A DNA stretch of 64,000 bases from Oligoflexia bacterium (GTDB lineage Bacteria > Bdellovibrionota > Bacteriovoracia > Bacteriovoracales > Bacteriovoracaceae): positions 29,037-93,036 of the forward strand of contig JADGAN010000018.1 in the NCBI GenBank assembly GCA_015231955.1, written 5' to 3'. The number at the start of each line of letters is the position of its first letter. The stretch's first letter is position 1. The notes under the pieces are model-generated. The model had not been told where the DNA came from. It did not search any database and worked only from the letters and a program-made list of their open reading frames with translations. Of this stretch, positions 27,444 through 36,710 are shown one piece after another. Made by a program: the position numbers and the translations under genes.

Positions 27444-30400
27444 TTAAGGGGTGGGTGTGTACTCTGGGAGCGGGAGCGCGCAGCGAGTACCTAGGGTATG
27501 GGCGTTGGTGGTTTTAGGGTAAGAGGCCTTAAGTGCGGTGGCACCGCTGCCGCTACCTTCACTCCAGTTGCCAGAGGCGATTAGGCCTTTGTTGCTAGCA
27601 TCGTCGTTGCGAATGGAGTAGCTATCATTGTGCCAGAGTCCAGAGTAGGTATTAGCATTAAAGAGGAGATCGTCTGCATGCAAAGTGGTGCCGCCTGCTC
27701 CTGTGACGGGAATGCCTAGAGGATAGGAAATATAGCTCATCAGCGACATGGGGGCCCCTCCTGAGTAGGCATTGGAGAAGGCGGCATTGATGTTGTTGAA
27801 TTGCAGTCCGTTAAGTGAGGTGTTGCTGCTATCGAGTGAGGAGGTTTGTCCCATGAGGGTGGCCCCGGCGTGTGCGAGTTCATCGCTTAACCACTCGTCG
27901 ACATTGCCGGACATGTCTTGCAGGCCAAATCTGGAGACACACATATCGGTCGAGGGTTCATGAGGAAATCCTGAGCCGGTACGAACAGCACGAACGATAT
28001 TGTTATCGCTGCCAGGGTATTGGTTTAGTGCCTTGTCGGAGTCGCTGCTACCACCACCAAGAGTGTCGGAGTTGCAGTCGCGATTTTCATTGGCGGGAAT
28101 AGCAAAATTATTGCCAGCTTCCATGGCATCCATAGAGCTGTGATCCGCGAGATTCCATAGGGCCGCCACTCGCTGCTCTTTTCGTTGGAGTAAGCGTTTG
28201 CTAATGGGAGCGCCAGCAATAGTGATGGGATCTTGGGCCTTGCAGAGGTAGGCGGCACTGTCTTGATCGATGTTGGTGATGGGGGGCAAGTGAGCGCCAC
28301 TTGCGGCGAGAAAGCGCTCGGGACTTTCACCAGGAGTGGCGTTAGCGGGATTAAGGTTAAGGGCATCGGCACTAATCCACGCTTCGGCGGTGCCGGCGGG
28401 AGTGGCCACTAAGCGCAGAAAGCAGACGCCGGAAGCACGATTATAGAAGGTGTCGTACACCTCTGGAGTGGCGTCGGAGAGTGGTGAGGGATCAACCGCT
28501 GCAATACAGTCGGTGGTGGAGGCGCCGTCGGCCTCTAGGTGGGCGGCGCAGTCGGCACGCGATAGGTTGCAACCCAGCTCAAAGCGATCCACTAAGAGGT
28601 CGTGTCCAAAATCGTAAAGTCCTCCTGTGTTGCCAATGCCTGAAAAGCTACAAGCGTATTGGTTTTGTGGGTCGGAGCTTCTCCCCATAGCACTGCAGAT
28701 TTCACGATTGGCGATCCAGCGGTGGACAAGCGCCATATTGTCAGGGGCCGCGGCCACGCGCACTTCGCGAATAGGGTAGTCGGAGGTGCTGATAACCCAA
28801 GGGGTAGCGGTTCCCGAAACCAGCGGGCGTACTTGGTAGAAGTGAAAACTTCCTGGGGTGACGGCAACATCGTAGTAGAAGTTGGTGGCGTTGGGAGTGG
28901 GTAAGATGGTGGCAATCGGAGTGGTGCTGGCGTCCCCACTGCTAAAACCACGATAGACGGCATAGGCATTGATAGTGGAGAGAGGGATGGGAGTAAAAGA
29001 TGGCCAGGCAATCATAATACAAGGTGGTGTTTGGTCATTGCACATGCTGTAGGTCTTAGCATCGTCAGTGACTGGAGTGGCCAGCGGAGTACCGTGGGTG
29101 AAAAAAGCGTTGGTTTTGCGTCCGATGGATAAGATATCGCTCCAGCCGCCGTGGCGGGCGTTGTTGTCGATGAAAAAGGGATTGGTGGAAGCGATATAGC
29201 TTCCGTAGTTATTGGAGGCATCTGAAGTGCGTACGCAAGCGTAATAGTTTTGTCCTAGGAGAAGGGAGCTGCCGGAGAGCGAGGCGATAAGCGGAGTGGG
29301 TGTGGCCACGGCGGTGAGATCAATACAGTTGCTAGCGCAGTCGTTAGCGGTACAGACGCGAGGATGGTAGGTCACCTCGGAGAGATCATCGCTTATGCCA
29401 TCCCAGGTGAAGTAGATGTTGCGGGCAAAAGGGGTACCATAAGGATCGTTAACTACCGTATCGGCAGGGGGAGTGGCATCGGGGATGGTATAGTTTAAAA
29501 ACTCGATGTTATTATAGTTACCGGCGAGATCTCTAACCCCACCTGCAGCGATGGAGACGGCACAGGTGCCAGCATTGGTTGTTGGCATGACGGTGATGGA
29601 GTAGATAGGAGTGCTGTTGTTAGGGGGCGTGGAAATTGCTAAGATATGGACGTTTAATTCAGTAAGACTGCTCTCATTAATTCCAGTGACTCTCTCATTA
29701 AAGTTATAGACAAAGGTTACAGGGGTGCCACTAGCAAGGGGGATGGAGCCACCTCCGGGTGTAGAGTAGGGAGTGGCCAGTGGTGGAAGGCCATCATATT
29801 GAACAAAGTAAGAGCGTGTGCTGATGCTGACATTTCCCGCAAGATCGTTATAACCACCAGAGGGGATGGTAATACCGACCGTGGCCTCCGCTGCAACATT
29901 CACAACTGTAAGCTCAAAAAGAAACTCTGTATTTAAGTCGTTTGCGGCAAAGTTGGTAATGATTCCACCAATAGGAGTTACCTCTTCGGGAGCGACTCCT
30001 TCCACACTTTCATTGGCAATAAAAGTAAGGGGGATGATTTGTGTATTGGTAGGCAAAGAGAGCGAGGTGGTGGCCGTCTCCATCGCCGGTGGGGTGGAGT
30101 CGAGCACGATGGAGTCGGTAAGAGCAGAGCTTATAACAGAGTAGCTGCTGTCGGCGAGAAAAGCGTAGACCACTTTGGTGCCATTCGTGGCCGAGAGAAG
30201 AAAGTTTTTAGGAGAGGTGATCGCCGTACTCCAGCTGCCAGAACAATAAGAGGGGGAGGAGTCCTCCGTAAGGCAAATGGCACCACCGCCTCCACTGCTA
30301 AGGGCATTGAAGGAGATGCTTACCAGGCGCTCGTTGGTATACTCTTCACCGTTATTGATGAGCAGAGAGGAGATGCCGGTTCCCGTCACTTGCAAAGAGA

Positions 30401-30830
30401 AGGAGATCACGCCACCCTTCGCGCACGTGCGACTTAAAATCGCCTCTCGTAATCCCACCGTCGTGGGCGCGGCCTTAACGGTAACTTGGCAACTCCCTTT
30501 TTTGGCAACAATCATCGGAGAGATGCAGCTGTTATCGGTGATGATAAAGTCATCGGGATGACCAGTTAAGGTGAACGTTCCACAACCGCTAGCACTGCTT
30601 TCGCTAAAGTTGTAGATGGAGAAGGTGTAGCTCTTGTTGCTATTCAAGGGTATGGTGCCGTAGTTGTAGGAAGAGGTATTGGTGGTCAGTTCGAGATGTT
30701 CGTTTGCAGGAATGGAGGTGGATTTTCCCACCAATTTTGCGGTATCAATGCAAGAGACGGTGTGAAATAGAGTTGTAGCGAGTATGCAGTAAAGTAAAAA
30801 GGGAATTAAGGGAATTTGTAAGTGTTGCAT
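27444..30830 (-). CDS. Giant lipoprotein: Ig-like repeats, Fn3-like linker, FGE-like (SUMF1) C-terminus
   Basis: The 1128-residue product starts behind gaggaata and has a hydrophobic leader ending in HTVSC, a likely lipobox. The first 130 residues resemble a choice-of-anchor D domain (YNYGTIPLNSNKSYTF, then a Cys-Gly end), followed by beta-sandwich repeats with Pro/Thr-rich joints. An Fn3-like region (INAYAVYRGFSSG) lies near residue 630. From about 740 to 1120 the sequence follows the formylglycine-generating-enzyme fold (LVDRFELGC, ... AHLPPITNIDQ, RLLQRKEQRVA, FGLQDMSGNVDEWL, GTRCAL). Free-standing enzymes use two Cys and a Ca site; here the fold more likely serves for ligand binding, as in C-type-lectin-like proteins. 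It starts 9 bp after the upstream lipoprotein gene, so they form an operon. Confidence 0.8.
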   Translation of the reverse strand: MQHLQIPLIPFLLYCILATTLFHTVSCIDTAKLVGKSTSIPANEHLELTTNTSSYNYGTIPLNSNKSYTFSIYNFSESSASGCGTFTLTGHPDDFIITDNSCISPMIVAKKGSCQVTVKAAPTTVGLREAILSRTCAKGGVISFSLQVTGTGISSLLINNGEEYTNERLVSISFNALSSGGGGAICLTEDSSPSYCSGSWSTAITSPKNFLLSATNGTKVVYAFLADSSYSVISSALTDSIVLDSTPPAMETATTSLSLPTNTQIIPLTFIANESVEGVAPEEVTPIGGIITNFAANDLNTEFLFELTVVNVAAEATVGITIPSGGYNDLAGNVSISTRSYFVQYDGLPPLATPYSTPGGGSIPLASGTPVTFVYNFNERVTGINESSLTELNVHILAISTPPNNSTPIYSITVMPTTNAGTCAVSIAAGGVRDLAGNYNNIEFLNYTIPDATPPADTVVNDPYGTPFARNIYFTWDGISDDLSEVTYHPRVCTANDCASNCIDLTAVATPTPLIASLSGSSLLLGQNYYACVRTSDASNNYGSYIASTNPFFIDNNARHGGWSDILSIGRKTNAFFTHGTPLATPVTDDAKTYSMCNDQTPPCIMIAWPSFTPIPLSTINAYAVYRGFSSGDASTTPIATILPTPNATNFYYDVAVTPGSFHFYQVRPLVSGTATPWVISTSDYPIREVRVAAAPDNMALVHRWIANREICSAMGRSSDPQNQYACSFSGIGNTGGLYDFGHDLLVDRFELGCNLSRADCAAHLEADGASTTDCIAAVDPSPLSDATPEVYDTFYNRASGVCFLRLVATPAGTAEAWISADALNLNPANATPGESPERFLAASGAHLPPITNIDQDSAAYLCKAQDPITIAGAPISKRLLQRKEQRVAALWNLADHSSMDAMEAGNNFAIPANENRDCNSDTLGGGSSDSDKALNQYPGSDNNIVRAVRTGSGFPHEPSTDMCVSRFGLQDMSGNVDEWLSDELAHAGATLMGQTSSLDSSNTSLNGLQFNNINAAFSNAYSGGAPMSLMSYISYPLGIPVTGAGGTTLHADDLLFNANTYSGLWHNDSYSIRNDDASNKGLIASGNWSEGSGSGATALKASYPKTTNAHTLGTRCALPLPEYTPTP

Positions 30831-30839
30831 GCTTATTCC

Positions 30840-33800
30840 TCAATCGGTGTAATAACTTGCAGGTATGGGAGTTGGTACTTTGAGCAAGCAACGAAAACCG
30901 ACATCACTTCCTATATTGGCGGCCGCGGTGGGACTGACCGCACTAATCGTTGGTGTCGGTGTTGCATCGACGTTGCAGGGATAAAAATCGGCAGCAAAGC
31001 GGCCTGCCTTGTTTCCAGAGAGGTGGCTTCCTCCTGTCGCCATCGCCCCACAATGGGCGCGATCGTTAGCGTAGACGCTTTGAGAGTTCACGGAGAAGTA
31101 GTCGTTATGAAGAGCATCGGTGGTGATACCGCTGCTGGAACCAATATCGAGGAGAAAATCGTAGACGCTACTCGAGGGAAAATTGGAGGTAAAATAGGTG
31201 GTCGAGGGTAGGCCCATGGGGAAGATAAATTTTCCCGCATCGTGATCGCGATCGGCAAGGTACCAACCGTTAAGAGGAAAAATACCAGTAGCGCTATCAA
31301 AGGGACCGGTACGACCATCGAGGGCCCAATAGTAAAAGAAAGTATCGTCGACACGAAAATCTTTTTGGCCGTTAAGGGGGGTGGGTTTGATGTTAGAGGT
31401 GCCATAAAATGAGGTGACTTCTGTCCACACATTAACGTTATTGGTGGGATCGTAGTGAGAGAGTTGACAAGTTCCACCGGTGACATTGGCCCCTACCTTA
31501 GCGCTAATATCAAAATGGTAAGTGCCAACATTCACGGGAATGATGGTATTGATGTCAGGGATTAATTCGGTTAAGAAGTTTAATTCGCCGTAACCGGGAT
31601 CAAAAGCAGTGGAGGTGATGGGACAGCTGGTATTGTTGTTTAAGTTAAACCATCCGGCATCGGGGTCAGTGTGCGCGTAGCACTTATCGTTTACGCGATC
31701 AAAGAAGAGGAGAGAGACAGGAGTTGCCACCACCGAGGCATCGGGGGCGTTGTCGCCTACGCAATGTTGATCGCCACGAGTGGAGTTGGCACAAGTGTAA
31801 CTGTCACTGACAGAGACCTCATTTTCGACGCTAAAGCGACAAGGGTAACCGCTATACCCCGCGGGAAAGGCGGCACTGCCAGCAAAGACACCGACGCAAA
31901 GTTTAGGAGTGATACAATAGATGCGATCCTCCACCCACTCCTTAACGTTGCCGATGCTATCTTGAATCCCATAGCGAGAGAGGCAACCTGAAAGTGTGGT
32001 AAGACTGCTATTGGCGGTTTTTGCCGAACCGGTGATTAGCGAGCGAATACACTGATTTTGAGAAGGTCCTGAAAGACAAGAACTGGTTCCGGGGAGCGTA
32101 TGATAGAGAGCAAAGGGAACAAAAGAGGAGTCGGTATAATCGGAGGTGAGTCCACTCGCTCCACTGGAGTTACACTTGTTGGAGGCATTAAGAGAGTTTC
32201 CGGTCTCTAATGCATCCAGAGTTTCGTCGTCATTATTATTGTTATTATCCCAAGAGGAGTAAGCGATCTGCTCTTTGCGTGAAGGTAGTTTGGGAGAGGG
32301 AATGGCAATCACATTGGCCACAGTAGTATCGTTAAAATGGTCGGTGATGTAGACTTTATTGGGTCCACGGTTTTGGCAAAGCTCGTGCGCATGGAACTGG
32401 GAGATATTGGTAAGTGGAGGCAGGTGTGCACGGTTGATGGCATTGGGGATAACTGGTGTACCAAAGAGTGGTGCCCCACTGGTGGTGGGATAGTTATCGT
32501 CACTGTTAAATTGCCTCCATTCAGTTCCCACGGAGACGAGGCATTGGCCTGAGGAGCGAGAGTAGTAGCTGTAGCGCTTTCCTGCAACTGCACTTAGAGC
32601 GATGGGAGTGGAGTTCCAGTTGACTTCTCCATAGCAGACATCACCGTTACATCCCGCTGATAACACCGCTGCTAGATCGAGGTTTGCGGCCGATTCACTA
32701 AAAGTGCCGATAGGACAACCCGCCTCGAAGCGATCGACAAAGAGGTCACTCTCCACATCGTAATAGCTCTTCTCTCCGCGAGTGCCACTGGGGATCACCT
32801 CTCCTGGACCACTGTACTCACACTTGTAATTTTTGGCGGCAGCAGGGGCACCTTCAGGCATATAGAGCGCGGGAGTGGCCTTGGGCATACTGGTACACAC
32901 CTCATAGTTTGCAAGGGAGCGATGGACGAAGGACATATTTTCTGGGGGCACGATCACCCGGATCTCTTCGTCGCCTTTCACCAGATTGCCATAAAGAGAG
33001 TCTACACCACGAACGGTGTAGTAGTAGATGGTGCTTGGCCGTAGCCTCCCTGGAGGAGTGTCACGTCCTTTGTCGACATAAGAGCGCACATCGGGATCGA
33101 TGGGGGTGGCGTTTAAAGGAGCATTGAAGTCGTAAAAGGGGGTGCCTGCAGTTCGACGATAGATATTGTAACCAGAGAGGTGAACATTGGCACTACTGTA
33201 GCTTGATCGAGTGGGATCGACAGGAGGTTTGCTTTCAGAGGCGTTGGAGTAGTAAGTGGTACTGGGAATACGCATAGTATTCCAGCTGAGCTTTACCCCT
33301 GTGCTTTCGCGAAGAGCAGTGTTGGGAGTGGGTTCGTTGGTGACTTTATTTCCCAGTGCTATGGCACTCTTCCAGAAGGGGTAGGTTGCTTGTGCAGTGA
33401 TGGGATAGATAATCAGACTAAAAAAGTAGTCAGCAGTGGCGGCAGCAGGAACACCATCATCCCTCAAAGTCATGTTCATCTCGGCACGCCCATAATTTTT
33501 GGGACGGAAGTGCACTTCGATATTTTTATAGGCATCTTCCAGATCGCCGGGAGAGGCCTCCGCTCCTGGACAGTTGGTGCCTTGGAGCGGCCAAGTGATG
33601 CCTTCGCTAGCGCAGTCGGCGCCCACCGTGGGTTCGAGGGGATAACCGTTGCAGTAAGCGATCATTCCCGTATTAGAGCAATCGATGATGTTAGGGCCAC
33701 CGTCGGTACGATACTCACGCATCGGCCGAATACTCATACTCACTTTTTCTGAGGTGACGTCGTTGCCCATGCCTTCATCAATGCGAAGATTGCTCATAAT

Positions 33801-36257
33801 AATTCGTTGTCCGTTGTTGCCTTTGACATCGGGAAGGACTTCACCATACACCACCCAGTTGATGGCATCGCGATTGAGATAAGTGGCAAGCGAGGTGTAA
33901 CAAACTTTATTAGCAGAGTCGTAGTAATATTTCCCACCAGCGCTTGGTATGTAGGTGTAGGCGTTGTGATTCTCTTCACTCCACTGGGGAGCTCGGGGGC
34001 CAATACAATTAAACGTTTCATTTTGGGCCACATTTTGACAACCGTTTTTAGAGAAGGCACAGTTGGTTTTAAAATAGTTCCAGTAGGCGGTAGGCGTGGC
34101 GGCCGGTGCCTCATAAACAGCATAGTAGCAACGGTTGGAGGTGGTATCTTGATAGATTTTATTTTTTTCAGAGGCGATAGGGGTACCCCGAACCGAAGTT
34201 GGTGCACCAGCATCGGCATAACCACTATCGTAAGGACAGTAGGGCGTGGGGACTACCGGAGTAACGATATCCCAGGTGTTGCTTTCGTTACTCTTATAAC
34301 AGTCGTTGTTGACGTAATCGAAAAAATATTTTCCAGAGGCAGAGGAGATAAAAGATGGAGCACCATCGCCAACGCAGTTTAAGTAATTGGATGCTCCTCT
34401 GGCACAATGGGGGTCACCAGCATCGTTAGCATCGGTGATAGGACAAGTGGTAAGAAAGCGTTGCCAATAAGTTCCGGTGTAAACGTAATTTTGTTTTGCA
34501 CGGTAATCGTAGATAATTTGTCCGCGGTAGTTGGGAGTTACTTCGATGTTGATACCATAATTTCCAAAACAGGCCTCATGATAAAATTTCGTGGAGGGGT
34601 CGTCACAATAAGAGCTGTCCTCATAGCTATTGTACTGAACTAGCGGCGCCTCGATTTTGACGGAGGGAGGGTCATTGACAGGAGTATAAGCGAGAGCAAA
34701 GGAGAATGCCATAGGAGTAGCATTTTCACCATCGTCGATGACGGCAACAGTGGCAATGGCGGTACCAGAGCGATAATCGAGAGGTACCATTTTTAGAGTG
34801 AGAGGAAAGGCGGTGGCATCGGCACTGGCGTCGCCAATGGAGACCCAAGTGCTGCCATCATTAGCGGAGGCAAGAGGAGTACCGTTTGCAAAGATGGTAA
34901 TACCACTGTTAGCGATGAGTGCAGGGTTGTTGGTGGAGACGCGAATTTTGAGTGTCTGGGCATCTTCATCACTCATGCCACCCTCATCAAAAACAAAAGG
35001 CCCCACTGTCGCCTCCACCCCTTCTATCACGCCTTGGGTATCTGGGGTGTTGTAGGCGACAGGTAGATTGTTGTAAGGGGTAACGAGAATAGAGACGGGA
35101 GTAATGGGAGAGGATCCCCACTGATCATCAAAGCTATCTTGAAAAGAGTAGAGAAAATTCCACTTGTATCCACTAACTGCACTATTGGAATAAGCAATAG
35201 GAGTGGCGTTATTTACTAAGGTTAATTCGCAATGGCCAATTTTGCTACTGGCATCGATAGGAGCGGAGCAATCACAACCAGCAAAGGTAAAACCACTGGC
35301 GGCGGCAATTTGGCAATTATTTGCTTTCATCCCCTCCGCTTCAGAGTAGTAGAGAGTATATTTTAATTGGGTAAAACCTTCGGTGGGCACGGCCATTGGT
35401 GTGGCCCCTAAAGGGGTAGGAAGATTGTTTACAAATTCCAAAGCATAAAAGTTGGGATCAGAGTATTCGGACCAATCGTTTTTTGATTTTACTCTATAGG
35501 TGAAATACTCAATGACAGTTGGAATGGCGATAGGATCAGGAGGATTGATTTCAGGACGACCACTGATAGTCACCGTGCAAAGGCCACTGCTGCTATTGCA
35601 ACTACAGCTGCTACTTTCAAAGGCATTATTGGTGGTAGTACCAGCATTAGGGGTGCGACTTTGTCCCATGACAATTTCACAGGCAGAGGCCTTTTCATCA
35701 TCGCTTTCTTGATAGTACAGACGAAAAGTCGCACTATCATTTTCTTTAAAGGTTGAGGAGAGCGAAGGACCATAGGGAGCAGCGGTGCCTGTAATCGGGG
35801 CATCGTTAACGGGCGTGATCTCCACTTTCACAATGGTGGGGTCAGAACTACCATCTTTATCGGTGACGGTGTAAAGAAATTGTCCTATGCCCGAAAGGTT
35901 GCTTCCAGGAACTAAAATAAAAGAGCAGTAACCACCATAGCAACTGCAAGCACCATTGGCGGCAACCAAAAAGGAGGGCGCAAAACCACTTACGTTACAA
36001 AGAGTTGCATAGTCGCTATCACTATCGGCATAAGTGAGTTCTACAATTTTGGGTGTGTCTTCATCTACGGTTACGGCGGTTAAAGTGTTTTTAGGAGGTG
36101 AAGGAAGATCGCCACGCTTTTGGCAAGATCTAGTTTTACTATCAAAATAGTAGTCGTTGCCACAGGAGCCTTTCATCATTTTTTGTTGTTGTGTCGGGAT
36201 ACAAGAGGAGTAAAGAATAGCGAGCAAGGAGAGCACTGTAAACTGAAGAAAAATCAT
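30840..36257 (-). CDS. Giant lipoprotein (1805 aa): cadherin/Ig-like repeats with FGE-like C-terminus
   Basis: The product has the lipobox LYSSC near residue 19 behind an aggaaaa site. The first 480 residues are tandem Ig/cadherin-like domains with VNDAP-type ends (PVNDAPITG, PVNDPPSVK) and Cys pairs of the CxC...C kind. The middle (about 520-760) has three Cys-rich YYxxxxNxCY modules. An Fn3-like region follows near residue 1000-1090. From about 1170 to 1800 an FGE-like fold is seen (LFVDRFEAGCP, HLPPLTNISQ, GIQDSIGNVKEWVED, GSDVGFRC near the end). It is the first gene of a two-gene minus-strand operon. The role is probably surface binding, by analogy to such domains. Confidence 0.8.
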   Translation of the reverse strand: MIFLQFTVLSLLAILYSSCIPTQQQKMMKGSCGNDYYFDSKTRSCQKRGDLPSPPKNTLTAVTVDEDTPKIVELTYADSDSDYATLCNVSGFAPSFLVAANGACSCYGGYCSFILVPGSNLSGIGQFLYTVTDKDGSSDPTIVKVEITPVNDAPITGTAAPYGPSLSSTFKENDSATFRLYYQESDDEKASACEIVMGQSRTPNAGTTTNNAFESSSCSCNSSSGLCTVTISGRPEINPPDPIAIPTVIEYFTYRVKSKNDWSEYSDPNFYALEFVNNLPTPLGATPMAVPTEGFTQLKYTLYYSEAEGMKANNCQIAAASGFTFAGCDCSAPIDASSKIGHCELTLVNNATPIAYSNSAVSGYKWNFLYSFQDSFDDQWGSSPITPVSILVTPYNNLPVAYNTPDTQGVIEGVEATVGPFVFDEGGMSDEDAQTLKIRVSTNNPALIANSGITIFANGTPLASANDGSTWVSIGDASADATAFPLTLKMVPLDYRSGTAIATVAVIDDGENATPMAFSFALAYTPVNDPPSVKIEAPLVQYNSYEDSSYCDDPSTKFYHEACFGNYGINIEVTPNYRGQIIYDYRAKQNYVYTGTYWQRFLTTCPITDANDAGDPHCARGASNYLNCVGDGAPSFISSASGKYFFDYVNNDCYKSNESNTWDIVTPVVPTPYCPYDSGYADAGAPTSVRGTPIASEKNKIYQDTTSNRCYYAVYEAPAATPTAYWNYFKTNCAFSKNGCQNVAQNETFNCIGPRAPQWSEENHNAYTYIPSAGGKYYYDSANKVCYTSLATYLNRDAINWVVYGEVLPDVKGNNGQRIIMSNLRIDEGMGNDVTSEKVSMSIRPMREYRTDGGPNIIDCSNTGMIAYCNGYPLEPTVGADCASEGITWPLQGTNCPGAEASPGDLEDAYKNIEVHFRPKNYGRAEMNMTLRDDGVPAAATADYFFSLIIYPITAQATYPFWKSAIALGNKVTNEPTPNTALRESTGVKLSWNTMRIPSTTYYSNASESKPPVDPTRSSYSSANVHLSGYNIYRRTAGTPFYDFNAPLNATPIDPDVRSYVDKGRDTPPGRLRPSTIYYYTVRGVDSLYGNLVKGDEEIRVIVPPENMSFVHRSLANYEVCTSMPKATPALYMPEGAPAAAKNYKCEYSGPGEVIPSGTRGEKSYYDVESDLFVDRFEAGCPIGTFSESAANLDLAAVLSAGCNGDVCYGEVNWNSTPIALSAVAGKRYSYYSRSSGQCLVSVGTEWRQFNSDDNYPTTSGAPLFGTPVIPNAINRAHLPPLTNISQFHAHELCQNRGPNKVYITDHFNDTTVANVIAIPSPKLPSRKEQIAYSSWDNNNNNDDETLDALETGNSLNASNKCNSSGASGLTSDYTDSSFVPFALYHTLPGTSSCLSGPSQNQCIRSLITGSAKTANSSLTTLSGCLSRYGIQDSIGNVKEWVEDRIYCITPKLCVGVFAGSAAFPAGYSGYPCRFSVENEVSVSDSYTCANSTRGDQHCVGDNAPDASVVATPVSLLFFDRVNDKCYAHTDPDAGWFNLNNNTSCPITSTAFDPGYGELNFLTELIPDINTIIPVNVGTYHFDISAKVGANVTGGTCQLSHYDPTNNVNVWTEVTSFYGTSNIKPTPLNGQKDFRVDDTFFYYWALDGRTGPFDSATGIFPLNGWYLADRDHDAGKFIFPMGLPSTTYFTSNFPSSSVYDFLLDIGSSSGITTDALHNDYFSVNSQSVYANDRAHCGAMATGGSHLSGNKAGRFAADFYPCNVDATPTPTISAVSPTAAANIGSDVGFRCLLKVPTPIPASYYTD

Positions 36258-36348
36258 ACACTTTTCCTGATAAGGGTTATCCCTATATATTCATTATAAT
36301 GCTAAAAAAGCATAAAGTGCGAGAGGGGAGTGGATGTGCATCTATTAT

Positions 36349-36675
36349 CTATGGCTTATGATTTTGTAGATCACGTTTAGAAAGCGAAATGTCCGAGTAT
36401 TTGACGAAGGCAATTTTTTTTTGAGTAATTACCGGGATTACACGATCAGGCGGTCTGTAAGATGTTAGAGAGGTGTGTGTCTCTTTGGTAATGGGAATGA
36501 TACTGCCACGGCGAATGTAACCAATCGCTACTTGGCACTGAGGATCGGCATAGACGATGGCCTTTTGTGAAATCACCACCGCCTCTTCGAAGTCAGTAGC
36601 GAGAGAAGTAATCGGATATACGATTAGCAAGTATAAGCATAGGCATAAGCATAAGCACCAGCATATTTTTTTCAT
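36349..36675 (-). CDS. Small secreted protein with SH3-like segment
   Basis: The 108-residue product has a signal peptide whose hydrophobic core is an alternating Cys-Leu run (CWCLCLCLCLYLL), coded by a hexanucleotide repeat. The mature part, AIVYADPQCQVAIGYIRRGSII, resembles a bacterial SH3-type beta-barrel. It lies in the gap between the two lipoprotein operons and is divergent from the plus-strand one. No ribosome site is obvious. Function unknown. Confidence 0.5.
   Translation of the reverse strand: MKKICWCLCLCLCLYLLIVYPITSLATDFEEAVVISQKAIVYADPQCQVAIGYIRRGSIIPITKETHTSLTSYRPPDRVIPVITQKKIAFVKYSDISLSKRDLQNHKP
36631..36666 (-). repeat. Hexanucleotide repeat in a signal peptide
   Basis: About six units of a GCATAA-like hexamer lie within the signal peptide of the 36349 gene. 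Each unit codes for Leu-Cys or Cys-Leu. Copy-number change keeps the frame but alters the length of the hydrophobic core by two residues. Confidence 0.8.
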
Positions 36676-36710
36676 AGTGAAGTTTCGACAAAAAAGAGAA
36701 CAAAGTTAAG

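Noticed and set aside
33807..34382. 191-codon open frame on the plus strand inside the 1805-residue lipoprotein gene
   Set aside because: It is the antisense shadow of a strong coding gene and has no ribosome site or family match.
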